A stretch of 35,244 nucleotides of DNA from Megasphaera elsdenii (GTDB lineage Bacteria > Bacillota > Negativicutes > Veillonellales > Megasphaeraceae): NCBI RefSeq assembly GCF_020539865.1, contig NZ_JAJBQV010000021.1, positions 1 to 35,244 of the forward strand, in the 5' to 3' direction. The notes under the pieces are model-generated. The model made no database searches. It was not told the DNA's origin and was given only the letters and a program-made list of their open reading frames with translations. Made by a program: the position numbers and the translations under genes. Positions within the stretch are counted from its first letter, which is position 1, and each line of letters opens with the position of its first letter. Positions 24,692-32,861 of the stretch are shown in pieces.

Positions 24692-25696
24692 TCAGCAGAT
24701 ACGCGGCAGCAATTCACCGCCTGGCGGCGGCAGCAACGTTTCCGCTCCAATTTCCGTGCGCATGATGACCCGGCCCGGCTGATCCGCTGTAACTTCGCCG
24801 ATGATGGCCGCATCTTTCGAATAGTTGCCTTGACGCAAGGTGGCGACGATATCGCCGGCAACGCCTTTCGGCGCAAAGATGACCAAGCGGCCTTCACAAG
24901 CTAAGTATAGCGGTTCCAGGCCGAGCATGCCGCAAACACCGCGGACGGCCGGGTCGACAGGGATAGCCTGGCTGTCCAAATGGATGCCGACATGGCTCTG
25001 GCCGGCGATTTCATAGAGGACCGTGCCGACGCCGCCGCGAGTCGCATCGCGGATGACGTGGATGTCCTTAGTCGTATCCAACATGGCTTCGACAGTTCCC
25101 CACAAAGGCGCGCAGTCACTGGTCACATCGGCATCGATGCCGAACTGGTTACGGGCCAGTAGAATCGTGCAGCCGTGGCGGCCAACGTCGCCGCTGACGA
25201 TGACTGCGTCCCCAGGCTGGGCCAGCGTCCCCGATGTATGGACGCCGTCGACGATTTGACCGATACCCGTCGTCGTGATGAACAGGTGGTCGACCTGACC
25301 TTTCCCGGCAACTTTCGTATCGCCGGCGACGATGCGTACGCCGGCTTCAGCAGCCGTTTTGGCCATAGCCGCGGCGTATTCTTCGACTTTAGCCAGGGGA
25401 AAGCCTTCTTCGATAACAAAGGCACACGACAGATATAAGGGCTTGGCGCCCATGCAGGACAAGTCGTTAACGGTCCCACAGATACTCAGTTTGCCGATAT
25501 TGCCGCCTGGAAATTCCGGCGGCGAGACGATGAAGCCGTCCGTCGTAAAGGCCAAATTGGCCCCGCCGATGGGCAGAACAGCAGCGTCGTCACCGGTGAA
25601 CTGAGGATTGGAAAAATGTGCTTTAAAGACACGGTCGATGAGTTCGGCAGTCTGTTTACCGCCGGCACCGTGAGCTAAGGTAATGACATCACTCAT
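24692..25696 (-). CDS. hypE: Hydrogenase maturation protein HypE
   Basis: 334 residues. HypE dehydrates a carbamoylated C-terminal cysteine to a thiocyanate, the cyanide donor for Fe(CN)2CO. The PurM-like ATPase fold is evident (LAHGAGGK, FTGDDAAVLPI, TDGFIVSPPEFPGG, DATRGGVGTVLYE), and the protein ends in PRIC with the essential terminal cysteine. The ATG at 25696 overlaps the hypD stop by eight bases, with GGAGG upstream. Upstream in-frame codons are hypD overlap and not the start. Confidence 0.95.
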   Translation of the reverse strand: MSDVITLAHGAGGKQTAELIDRVFKAHFSNPQFTGDDAAVLPIGGANLAFTTDGFIVSPPEFPGGNIGKLSICGTVNDLSCMGAKPLYLSCAFVIEEGFPLAKVEEYAAAMAKTAAEAGVRIVAGDTKVAGKGQVDHLFITTTGIGQIVDGVHTSGTLAQPGDAVIVSGDVGRHGCTILLARNQFGIDADVTSDCAPLWGTVEAMLDTTKDIHVIRDATRGGVGTVLYEIAGQSHVGIHLDSQAIPVDPAVRGVCGMLGLEPLYLACEGRLVIFAPKGVAGDIVATLRQGNYSKDAAIIGEVTADQPGRVIMRTEIGAETLLPPPGGELLPRIC

Positions 25697-26750
25697 GTAA
25701 ATTGCCTCCATATAAATAATAAGCCGAGCAAGCCCCTTCATGGGAAACCATGCAGGCTCCTACAGGATGTTCCGGCGTGCAGACCTTGCCGAAGAGCGGG
25801 CACTGGGGTGGCTTGCACTGGCCTTTCAAAATGTCGCCACAGCGGCAGGCCGGGTTGGCGCGCCCGTCCATAAGGGGGACGTCGTATTTCTTGCGGGCGT
25901 CACAAGTGGCAAAGGCTGGCCTCAACTGCTGCCCCGACTGGGGGATGACGCCTAACCCGCGCCATTCCGAATCGCACGGTTCCATGACTTCTTTCATGAG
26001 TGCCTGAGCCGCCGGGCTGCCTTCGGCTTTGACGACGCGGGGATAGCAATTCTTGAAGAAAGGCTTCCCTTGAGGGAACTTGACCAAAATGACGGCAAAA
26101 GCCGTGAGCAGTTCTTTAGCCGTAAAGCCGGCGACGACGCCGGATACGCCTTCTTTCAGCATGGCTTCGCCAGCACTTGTCCCCATGATGGCGTCGACGT
26201 GGCCGGGATAGAGGAAGGCGTCAGCACTGTCCTTCATGGCCTCATAGGCCATAGGCATGGTCTTATTGGCCGTGAGCAGGGAAAAATTCGTCACCCCGTC
26301 AGCTACGGCCTGTTTGACAGCCAAGCACGACGGTGGTGTCGTCGTTTCAAAGCCGACAGATAAAAAGACAACATCTTCGTCCGGATGCGCCTTGGCATAA
26401 TCATAAGCATCGAGAGGCGAATAGACGATTTCTACATGGGCCCCTTCGCTGCGGGCGTCGGCCAGGCTCATCGTACTGCCGGGAACGCGGACGAGGTCGC
26501 CGAAAGTGCAGATAGTGACGCCTTTTTCCAAGGCCAGCCAGATGGCCTGGTCCATATAACCGACCGGGGTGACGCAGACTGGGCATCCAGGACCGGAAAT
26601 AACATCGACCTGGGGCGGCAGGATCTGGCGGATGCCTTGGCGGAAAATTTCATGTGTATGGGTCCCGCAGACTTCCATAATGCGGATTTTAGGCCCGTCA
26701 TAACTGCGGATGATATCCAAAGCCGTCCGCTTCGTCGCTTCTGCCATCAT
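25689..26750 (-). CDS. hypD: Hydrogenase maturation protein HypD
   Basis: 353 residues. HypD is the Fe-S protein that, with HypC, holds the iron while CN and CO ligands are attached. Motifs are MEVCGTHTHE, GPGCPVCVTP and a VGFETTTP block. The C-terminal cysteines that bind a [4Fe-4S] cluster are also present (CDARKKYD, ACRCGDIL, CKPPQCPLFG, VCTP). The start overlaps the hypC stop (ATGATGG). All landmark cysteines are present, so the protein looks active. Confidence 0.95.
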   Translation of the reverse strand: MMAEATKRTALDIIRSYDGPKIRIMEVCGTHTHEIFRQGIRQILPPQVDVISGPGCPVCVTPVGYMDQAIWLALEKGVTICTFGDLVRVPGSTMSLADARSEGAHVEIVYSPLDAYDYAKAHPDEDVVFLSVGFETTTPPSCLAVKQAVADGVTNFSLLTANKTMPMAYEAMKDSADAFLYPGHVDAIMGTSAGEAMLKEGVSGVVAGFTAKELLTAFAVILVKFPQGKPFFKNCYPRVVKAEGSPAAQALMKEVMEPCDSEWRGLGVIPQSGQQLRPAFATCDARKKYDVPLMDGRANPACRCGDILKGQCKPPQCPLFGKVCTPEHPVGACMVSHEGACSAYYLYGGNLHE

Positions 26751-26956
26751 TCCAGTTCCTCCAGGATATCGTCAGTTTCGTCAGCATCATTGTCGGTAAT
26801 CTTGGCAATAGCCATGCCGGCGTGGACCATGACGTAATCGCCAGGATCCAGTTCATCAATAAGGGCTGCCGATACTTCCCGTTTGGCTCCGGAAGCATCG
26901 ACGAGGGCCATTCCATTTTGTATTTTCATAACACGTGCCGGTAATCCTACACACAT
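26747..26956 (-). CDS. hypC: Hydrogenase assembly chaperone HypC
   Basis: 69-residue HypC/HupF-family protein starting MCVGLPARVMKI. The conserved second-residue cysteine carries the iron centre after removal of the methionine. The GDYVMVHAGMAIAKI segment is the usual OB-fold core. ATG at 26956 follows AAGGAGG. The acidic tail (DADETDDILEELE) is common. It lies after the ~80-base hypF-hypC gap that contains a palindromic repeat. Confidence 0.95.
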   Translation of the reverse strand: MCVGLPARVMKIQNGMALVDASGAKREVSAALIDELDPGDYVMVHAGMAIAKITDNDADETDDILEELE

Positions 26957-26983
26957 GATAATTCCTCCTTTTATATCATCGAA

Positions 26984-27040
26984 CATGTATGACGTGTACA
27001 TCATTAATTCCGGGCGGGCGCCCCACGTGGGCGCCCCTAC
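26984..27040 (+). repeat. Dispersed palindromic repeat, copy C, in the hypF-hypC gap
   Basis: It begins CATGTATGACGTGTACATCA and ends GCCCCACGTGGGCGCCCCTAC. It contains two hairpins: ATGTA/TACAT, and the self-complementary GGGCGCCC arms around ACGTG. It matches 35068-35123 over its full length with about seven differences. The hypF stop codon TAG (27039-27037) lies in its last bases. In the transcript it forms a very stable GC stem between hypF and hypC. Confidence 0.85.
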
Positions 27041-29322
27041 ATATACGCGGCATAAATGGCCTGTCCTAAGGCGATGCCGCCGTCGTTGGGCGGGACGGTG
27101 CTGTGCTTCAGGACCGTGAAGTCCAACGACTGCAGGGCCTGGTCGCAAAGGCCCAGGAGCAGGCGGTTCTGGAAGACGCCGCCGCTCAGGGCCACGGTCG
27201 TCAAGCCCGTTTCCTCGCGGACAGCCAGGCAGGCGCCGGCAATCATAGCCGCCAAATCCCGATGGAAGCCATAGGCCAACTGCCCCGTATGGCCACCAGC
27301 CAGACGCCCTTCCAGGATACGCTGGACCAGAGCCCCTGTCGGCAGGATCAATCGGTCCTTATGGTGGAGCGGCGCCATAGGTTGCACAGGTGGCTGAGGC
27401 TGAGTCCTTTCCCAAGCCTCCGCTGCAAACTGCAAGGCCATCGACGCCTGACCTTCAAAGGTCGAAGACCGGTAAATGCCGAGAATCGCACTGACGCCAT
27501 CGAAGAGGCGGCCGGCGCTGGTCGACAAGACACTGTTAATCTGTTGGTCGGCCAAGAAGAACTGGGCCTGCCGTTCGGCTTCACTGCAAAGGTGCAAGGC
27601 GTCGATTGTGGCCGCAGCCTGGCTCCGATCCTGCTGCAAGCCATCGATGAGACTGACGGCAATGCGCCATCCCTCGCGGGCCGACACGTCGCCGCCGCGC
27701 TGCCAGAAAGGCTGAATCGACGCGGCCCGCTGAAAACCATGGGCATCGCTGACCAGGACCTCGCCGCCCCAAATCGTCCCATCTGTCCCATACCCAGTGC
27801 CATCGAAGGCAACGCCGATAACGGGCTGTTCATAACCATTTTCAGCCATACAGGACAAGATGTGGGCATAATGGTGCTGGACGGGAACGACGGGCAGGCC
27901 CAGTTCATGGGCTACAGCCGTCGTATTATAGCGCGGGTGCAGGTCGCAGGCAACGACGGACGGCTCCGCTTCAAGGAGCGTCGTCATACGCCGTATGGAC
28001 TGGCGCAGGGCTTCGACCGTGCGTATATCGGCCATATCGCCGATGTACGGCGACGGATAGAACAGGTTATTCCGGCCGATGCAGAAACAGTTTTTCAATT
28101 CCCCGCCTATGGCCAGGACATCCTTTCCTGTTCCCTTGCCATAGAAAAAGGGCAGTGGTGCATAGCCACGAGAGCGGCGTATCATATAGGGCTTGCCGTC
28201 ATACCAATCCATGACCGAATCATCAGCCCGCAGGCGGATGCGGCGATTGTGGCTCAATATGAGGTCACAGAGGCCGGATAATTCCTGCCGCGCTTCTTCA
28301 TCGTCATGACAGATAGGCGCACCGGACTCATTGGCGCTGGTCATGACCAGCGCATCCGGTACGGAGAGGCCGTCATCATACATAAAGAGCAGGAGATGGA
28401 GCGGCGTATAAGGCAGCATGACGCCGATAGAGGGGTTGCCCGGTGCAATGGACGGCGCCAAGGTCTGACCGCTTTTCTTAGGCAGTAAGACGATGGGCTT
28501 TTGATGACCGTCGAGGGCTTTTTCAACCCCGTCGGGAAGGACACACTGTTGACGCACGGCGTCGAGGTCCTTCATCATGACGGCAAAGGGCTTCACAGGC
28601 CGCCGCTTGCGCTGCCGCAGGGCTTGGACAGTCTGTTCATTGCGGGCATCACAGCAGAGGTGGAAGCCGCCGATACCTTTGACGGCTATGATTTTCCCAT
28701 CAATAATCGCCTGTCTAGCGGCAATGATGGCCTGGCGGCGCCGCTCGGGCTGGTCCAGAAGATAGACTTCCGGGCCGCAGTCGTTGCAGCAGACGGGCTG
28801 AGCATCGTAACGCCGCGTTTCAGCATGGGTATATTCATATTCGCACTGTGGGCACATCGGGAATTCGCCCATACTTGTCCGCTCGCGGTCATAAGGCATG
28901 GCGTCGAGGATGGTCAGACGCGGGCCGCAGGCCGTGCAGTTGATGAAGGGGTGGAGGTAGCGGCGATTCGTCTTATCGAAGAGCTCCTTTTTGCAGGTAT
29001 CACAGATAGCGATGTCTGGCGACACGAAGATATCGCCCTTTTCCCTGGCGCTCTCGACAATGGAAAAGGTCTCATACGGCGACCTGTCTTCAGTCGTCGT
29101 GACGACTTTCAAAATAGCCGACCGTTCAGGAGCCTTGCCCTCCAAATCGTCGTGAAAAGCCGTCAGCGCCGATGGGGCCGCCCCTTGAGCTAGTATTTCC
29201 ACATAGGAACCCTTATTGCACACGGTTCCGCGAATGGCATGAACCGCCGCGATGCGGCTGACAAAAGGCCGGAAGCCAACGCCTTGGACAATACCAAAGA
29301 CACAAATCCGTTCCGTATGCAT
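27037..29322 (-). CDS. hypF: Carbamoyltransferase HypF
   Basis: 761 residues, full length. HypF uses carbamoyl phosphate and ATP to carbamoylate the HypE C-terminal cysteine. Domains in order: acylphosphatase (IVQGVGFRPFV, 1-90); two zinc fingers (CDTCKKEL...CTACGP and CPQCEYEY...CNDCGP, about 105-185); YrdC-like (GIGGFHLCCDA, RKRRPVKPFAVM); and Kae1-like domain (DLHPRYNTTAVAHELG, VQHHYAHILSCMAENG, ALSGGVFQNRLL). The ATG at 29322 follows GGAGGGG and lies one base after the K-like set B stop; a longer upstream open frame is shadow. The stop codon falls in the palindromic repeat. Confidence 0.95.
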   Translation of the reverse strand: MHTERICVFGIVQGVGFRPFVSRIAAVHAIRGTVCNKGSYVEILAQGAAPSALTAFHDDLEGKAPERSAILKVVTTTEDRSPYETFSIVESAREKGDIFVSPDIAICDTCKKELFDKTNRRYLHPFINCTACGPRLTILDAMPYDRERTSMGEFPMCPQCEYEYTHAETRRYDAQPVCCNDCGPEVYLLDQPERRRQAIIAARQAIIDGKIIAVKGIGGFHLCCDARNEQTVQALRQRKRRPVKPFAVMMKDLDAVRQQCVLPDGVEKALDGHQKPIVLLPKKSGQTLAPSIAPGNPSIGVMLPYTPLHLLLFMYDDGLSVPDALVMTSANESGAPICHDDEEARQELSGLCDLILSHNRRIRLRADDSVMDWYDGKPYMIRRSRGYAPLPFFYGKGTGKDVLAIGGELKNCFCIGRNNLFYPSPYIGDMADIRTVEALRQSIRRMTTLLEAEPSVVACDLHPRYNTTAVAHELGLPVVPVQHHYAHILSCMAENGYEQPVIGVAFDGTGYGTDGTIWGGEVLVSDAHGFQRAASIQPFWQRGGDVSAREGWRIAVSLIDGLQQDRSQAAATIDALHLCSEAERQAQFFLADQQINSVLSTSAGRLFDGVSAILGIYRSSTFEGQASMALQFAAEAWERTQPQPPVQPMAPLHHKDRLILPTGALVQRILEGRLAGGHTGQLAYGFHRDLAAMIAGACLAVREETGLTTVALSGGVFQNRLLLGLCDQALQSLDFTVLKHSTVPPNDGGIALGQAIYAAYM

Positions 29323-29323
29323 C

Positions 29324-30358
29324 TTATCCCCTCCCGGATACGGCGAAATGCGGAAAGTCGACGTATTGGCCGTGGAAGTTCGGCAAAGCTCGGCGGAAAT
29401 AGGCATCGCCGAGGATGACGTCGAACTGGTCATTATCGGCCAGACGGCGCAGGTCATCTTCTTCACAGAGCTGGACGCAGTCTGTCCCCGGCTGGTCAGA
29501 GAGCCTCATGAACCACGAAGCCGTCGTCACGTAAGCGGCACCGGCTTCTTCAGCCATAGCGACCATCGCCGAAGCGGCCACTTGCTGATGGATGATGAGG
29601 ACGTTCTTGCCGGCAAAGAGGTTATCATCGAAATGGACGACGGCGTCGAGGCCGAAGTAGTGGAGCTCATAGGGTGTCCCGAAAGTTTCTTTCAAGTATT
29701 GAGCCGCTTTCAAGCCGGCCGGCGACACGACGAGATTGAGGGAAGCCTTGCCGGCCTTGCGGTAATCATCGATTTCATCGAATAAGAGGATTTGCTGCCA
29801 GCCGTCTTCCACTAGGGACTGGCTGATCCATTCGATATCGCCGGGGTGCATCAGTTCCAGCGGTACGGCGCCGAGGACGCCAACCGTATCGGCTTCAGCC
29901 TGCTGCGCCGGGTCTGCCAAGACCGGGAACAAGGCATCGTAAGCTTTTTCAATGCCCTTGTCGTAGTAATCCATCCCCGTCGTATCGACAGTGATGACCG
30001 GAATGGACAGCCTCTTTTCGGCCATGTGCTTCAAGGCTTTATAGTCCGTGCCAATAACCGACGGAACCGGTGTCCCGACAATGGCCGCAAAATCTGCATC
30101 AATCGTCTTGGCCGCATCACAGAGCTTGTCGACCAGGCGGTCGTCGCGGCCGAGGATGGCGTCCATATCGCGCAGGCCGGCACTGAAAACGGCACTCTTT
30201 TTGCCGCTGAGCCAACGCGGTTCATCGAAACCGCAGATGTTACCGGCACAGCCGCCGGCATCGCAGATAACGACGATATCGTTCAATCCGTAGAGGACGG
30301 CAGCCGCACCAGAGTCGTCCGGTGCAAAAGGCGAAATATATTTCCATAAACCTTTCAT
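29324..30358 (-). CDS. Nitrogenase component-1-like protein (K-like), set B
   Basis: 344 residues, the shortest of the four component-1-like subunits. The N-terminal CDAGGCAGNICGFDEPRW (Cys32, Cys37, Cys42) aligns with HDASGCNSTYDTHDEPRW of set A, so Cys37 is the shared ligand candidate. The second ligand region reads GTPVPSVIGTD, again without cysteine. The rest is Rossmann-like. Its ATG overlaps the D-like stop (ATGA) with GGAAAGG upstream. About 70 residues shorter than the set A homologue, mainly in the C-terminal half; no frameshift is seen, so the length seems natural. Function unknown. Confidence 0.8.
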   Translation of the reverse strand: MKGLWKYISPFAPDDSGAAAVLYGLNDIVVICDAGGCAGNICGFDEPRWLSGKKSAVFSAGLRDMDAILGRDDRLVDKLCDAAKTIDADFAAIVGTPVPSVIGTDYKALKHMAEKRLSIPVITVDTTGMDYYDKGIEKAYDALFPVLADPAQQAEADTVGVLGAVPLELMHPGDIEWISQSLVEDGWQQILLFDEIDDYRKAGKASLNLVVSPAGLKAAQYLKETFGTPYELHYFGLDAVVHFDDNLFAGKNVLIIHQQVAASAMVAMAEEAGAAYVTTASWFMRLSDQPGTDCVQLCEEDDLRRLADNDQFDVILGDAYFRRALPNFHGQYVDFPHFAVSGRG

Positions 30359-31659
30359 GGATGTTTCCTTTCCAACAAGGCCTGCTCCAGCCGTTGTAAC
30401 AGAGAAATGACTCCGGCATAGCCGAAGGGCTGGATATCTTCATCCCAGAAGAGATGAGCAGCCTGTTCATGATAATATGCAGCATCCTTGCCGATAGTGA
30501 CGTCGACAGGATGGTCTTGTCCCCGATAATAGAGCATAGACGGAGATAAGTTCGAGTAGACTTCCGTATCCGGGCTCAAAGCAGCCAGATGGCGGAGGTA
30601 GACGAAATCGTCAGGTCCCAAGTTGGCATAGATTTCTTTGATCATGAAGCCATAACGGGTCAAGGCTAAGGCCATTTCAAAGGCATTGCCATTCTGCATC
30701 TCGCCAATAGCCACCGTCGTGCCGCTGTATTTTTCCCGCACAGACTGGACGACGGCCTGGGCCCGTTCGTGCCAGGGACTGTCATCAATAGCCGTCCCCA
30801 GTACCTGGGCCAGGGCCTGATACTGTTTATGGATCTGAGCGACCTGGTAAAGACGAGTCAATTCGATGCTGGGAATCCCCAAGCGCTTTTCCATATCTTG
30901 AGCGGCCAAGCGCGCTTCCGGGTTGAGGATGAAATTGACGTTGGCCTGGGACATGGCTTTATAGGCATCAAAGTCGGGACAGCGGGAAATCTCGTTGATT
31001 TGATTAAAGCCGATGCCTCTCAAGATATCGTACAGTTCGCAGTCATCCTGCAAGAGCGCGAAATAGCCCAGGAGGTTGACTGTCCGGCGGCGGCGCGGCT
31101 GTTTTTCCAGTAGCGAATAAATGGCCCGGCGGACATCTACCATCGGAGGCTTGCGGCCTTCCCGTGTCAGCGCATACATATAGCAAGGTACGACGGGCAG
31201 GCCTGCTTCCCTTTCGGCTTTGCGGCAAACCCGTTCCATATCGGTCCCCAGCAAGGCGTCGACACAGGTCATGCAAATCATGACGACCGACGGCTTTTCA
31301 GCCAGGCTGTCGACGACTTCACAAACGGCCTGAGGGATTTTCTTCAGATGGCGGCCCGTCACGATGTCCGTTTCATCCATAATGTAGAAGAAGAAGCGGT
31401 CACTGTAACCGCCGAGCTCACTGAGAATGGTCGTATTGCGGCCGCAGCAGCCCGGACCGACGAGGAGCATAACCGATCCAGGAATGGACAGGCCAGCCCG
31501 TTTGACGCCAAAGCCCTGGGCCCCAGGCGAGTTGAAAGCCAGGGCAGCCGGCGAATTATAAATGAGGTGCGTCGACGTAATGAGTTCAGCCGGGATGTCG
31601 TCGCGGCCGCGTTCTACTAAGTCCTGCACGGTAATAGCATAAGGTTTTCGTTCTGTCAT
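30355..31659 (-). CDS. Nitrogenase component-1-like protein (D-like), set B
   Basis: 434 residues. SIPGSVMLLVGPGCCGRNTT (Cys71, Cys72) matches the NifD region around its second P-cluster cysteine, and MICMTCVDALLGTDME (Cys129, Cys132) matches the third. The first NifD cysteine position, around FNSPGAQGFG, has none. YIMDETDIVTGRHLKKIPQ lies between. I favour the ATG at 31659 (AAGGA six bases upstream); the ATG at 31665 overlapping the NifH-like stop is an alternative. It should pair with the K-like protein encoded next and receive electrons from the NifH-like protein before it. Confidence 0.8.
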   Translation of the reverse strand: MTERKPYAITVQDLVERGRDDIPAELITSTHLIYNSPAALAFNSPGAQGFGVKRAGLSIPGSVMLLVGPGCCGRNTTILSELGGYSDRFFFYIMDETDIVTGRHLKKIPQAVCEVVDSLAEKPSVVMICMTCVDALLGTDMERVCRKAEREAGLPVVPCYMYALTREGRKPPMVDVRRAIYSLLEKQPRRRRTVNLLGYFALLQDDCELYDILRGIGFNQINEISRCPDFDAYKAMSQANVNFILNPEARLAAQDMEKRLGIPSIELTRLYQVAQIHKQYQALAQVLGTAIDDSPWHERAQAVVQSVREKYSGTTVAIGEMQNGNAFEMALALTRYGFMIKEIYANLGPDDFVYLRHLAALSPDTEVYSNLSPSMLYYRGQDHPVDVTIGKDAAYYHEQAAHLFWDEDIQPFGYAGVISLLQRLEQALLERKHP

Positions 31660-31661
31660 AA

Positions 31662-32417
31662 TCATTCCTTGTCTTGTAATAATCTTTGAGCTAAATCGAG
31701 GAAGATACGGCTAATAGGCAGGTCTGGATTGCCTTCGATGACGGTCTTCCCCAGATCTTCATAACGATTGATATCGTCACTGCGGGGAATGTCGCCGACG
31801 ATGGAAAGATGGGCCTTTTCGGCAAAGGCCCGGACCTTGGCTTCTTCGTCAGGAACATTGCGGCGATTGAGGAGAATGCCCCGGACCTTAGCATAGCTGC
31901 GGTCAGCAAAGTTCGCCACAGCTGTATTGATATTGTTGGCTGCATAGAGGGCCATTTTTTCACCAGATGTAACGATGAGGACCTGTTCGGCATAGCCTTC
32001 GCGGATCGGCGCCGCAAAGCCGCCGCAGACGACATCACCTAAAACATCATACAGTACGACATCAGGATCATATTTTTCAAAGAGGCCCAAGTCTTCGAGG
32101 AGCGAAAAAGTGGCGATAATGCCCCGGCCGGCACAGCCCAAGCCCGGCGTCGGGCCTCCCGTTTCGATACAGAGGACGCCGCCATAGCCGATGCGGGAAA
32201 TATCCTCGATACATTCCGGATCTTCATCGTGTTCCCGCAGATAATTCATGACCGGCTGGACAGGATGGCCACCGAGGAGGTTGAATGTCGAATCAGCCTT
32301 GGGATCGCAACCGATCTGAATGACTTTCTTACCTAAATAAGCAAAGGCTGCCGCTAAGTTACTGGTCATCGTCGATTTTCCGATACCACCTTTGCCGTAA
32401 ATCGCAATTTTCAGCAT
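31662..32417 (-). CDS. Nitrogenase-like iron protein (NifH family), set B
   Basis: 251 residues with P-loop GKGGIGKST, Cys95 in GLGCAGRG and Cys131 in VVCGGFAAP. All residues needed for a dimer-bridging [4Fe-4S] cluster and MgATP hydrolysis appear intact. It is first in the set B order H-D-K, whereas set A is D-K-H. GGAGGCGCGT precedes the ATG at 32417, a few bases after the TM1266-like stop. It differs from set A throughout the C-terminal half (for example [15 protein letters not shown] versus NFKSRGYAQVKGLIL), so the two are old paralogs. Confidence 0.9.
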   Translation of the reverse strand: MLKIAIYGKGGIGKSTMTSNLAAAFAYLGKKVIQIGCDPKADSTFNLLGGHPVQPVMNYLREHDEDPECIEDISRIGYGGVLCIETGGPTPGLGCAGRGIIATFSLLEDLGLFEKYDPDVVLYDVLGDVVCGGFAAPIREGYAEQVLIVTSGEKMALYAANNINTAVANFADRSYAKVRGILLNRRNVPDEEAKVRAFAEKAHLSIVGDIPRSDDINRYEDLGKTVIEGNPDLPISRIFLDLAQRLLQDKE

Positions 32418-32426
32418 ACGCGCCTC

Positions 32427-32678
32427 CTACTGCGGCATGGGCGGATAAATCGTCTTGGTGCTGACGTCGGGGAGCATACCCAATTTACCCGACAGCGCAC
32501 TGATGATGTCCTGCGGCGCATCGACAATAAGGCTGATGACGTTGATATCTTTATCTTTATAAGGAACGCCCATACGGCCGACGATGTATTGGCCATATTC
32601 ATGCAGGATTTCGTTCAATTTAGCCGACTCCTGGCGGTTCCCTACAATGATACCGATTAAAGCGACTCTTGTTTCCAT
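32427..32678 (-). CDS. TM1266-family iron-only hydrogenase system putative regulator
   Basis: 83-residue ACT-like/NikR C-terminal-like domain protein. The sequence ETRVALIGIIVGNRQESAKLNEIL and the GRMGVPYKDKDINVISLIVDAP strand pattern are those of the family annotated as iron-only hydrogenase system regulator, usually found with HydEFG genes. It has no DNA-binding domain of its own, so a direct regulatory role is doubtful; it may bind a ligand or metal. ATG at 32678 is six bases after AGGAGGT; an ATG at 32684 abuts the ribosome site. It is the first gene of the block, behind the structured leader. Confidence 0.85.
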   Translation of the reverse strand: METRVALIGIIVGNRQESAKLNEILHEYGQYIVGRMGVPYKDKDINVISLIVDAPQDIISALSGKLGMLPDVSTKTIYPPMPQ

Positions 32679-32694
32679 ACTCATACCTCCTAAA

Positions 32695-32745
32695 GAAAAA
32701 AGGACCTCGCATAATGGCAAAAGCCTCCGTGCGACAGTCCCTTTT
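32695..32745 (-). terminator. Intrinsic terminator in the leader of the TM1266/nitrogenase-like block
   Basis: On the minus strand AAAAGGGAC, TCGCA and GGC pair with GCC, TGCGA and GTCCTTTT around a TTTT loop, followed by more T residues. It is a long stem with a U-tract placed between promoter and first gene, as in an attenuator. The arm contains GCACGG and ACGGAG, which can pair with upstream leader segments instead. Confidence 0.85.
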
Positions 32746-32746
32746 C

Positions 32747-32857
32747 GGATAATAGTGCTTTCGCCTCGTCTGCGCAGTCAAATCTTTGCAGAAGAGCACG
32801 GCTGCTTCATGAATGAAGTTTTCCGTCAGGCAACCCTTACGGAGCACTTATTTACCC
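32747..32857 (-). ncRNA. Structured 5' leader, candidate riboswitch aptamer (class not recognised)
   Basis: Transcript sequence GGGTAAATAAGTGCT (32857-32843) pairs with AGCACTATTATCC (32759-32747), giving a 13-bp closing helix with two bulged A residues. Inside are CCGT/ACGG (32842-32839 with 32825-32822), CTTCAT/ATGAAG (32818-32805), and CTCtTCTGC/GCAGAcGAG (32796-32765). This is a four-way junction. The loop segment CCGTGC (32801-32796) and CTCCGT (32844-32839) are each complementary to the terminator's left arm, so ligand-dependent choice between terminator and antiterminator is plausible. I tried the common riboswitch signatures I know and none fits. Confidence 0.7.
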
Positions 32858-32861
32858 TATT

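Noticed and set aside
27103..28281. 392-codon plus-strand open frame opposite hypF
   Set aside because: Antisense shadow of a full-length HypF with all expected motifs.
32747..32857. Leader considered as a Ni/Co (czcD) riboswitch because of a GCAGCC segment and four-way junction
   Set aside because: The conserved GCAGGCAA and CUGUGGGACAG junction strands of that class are not present in order.
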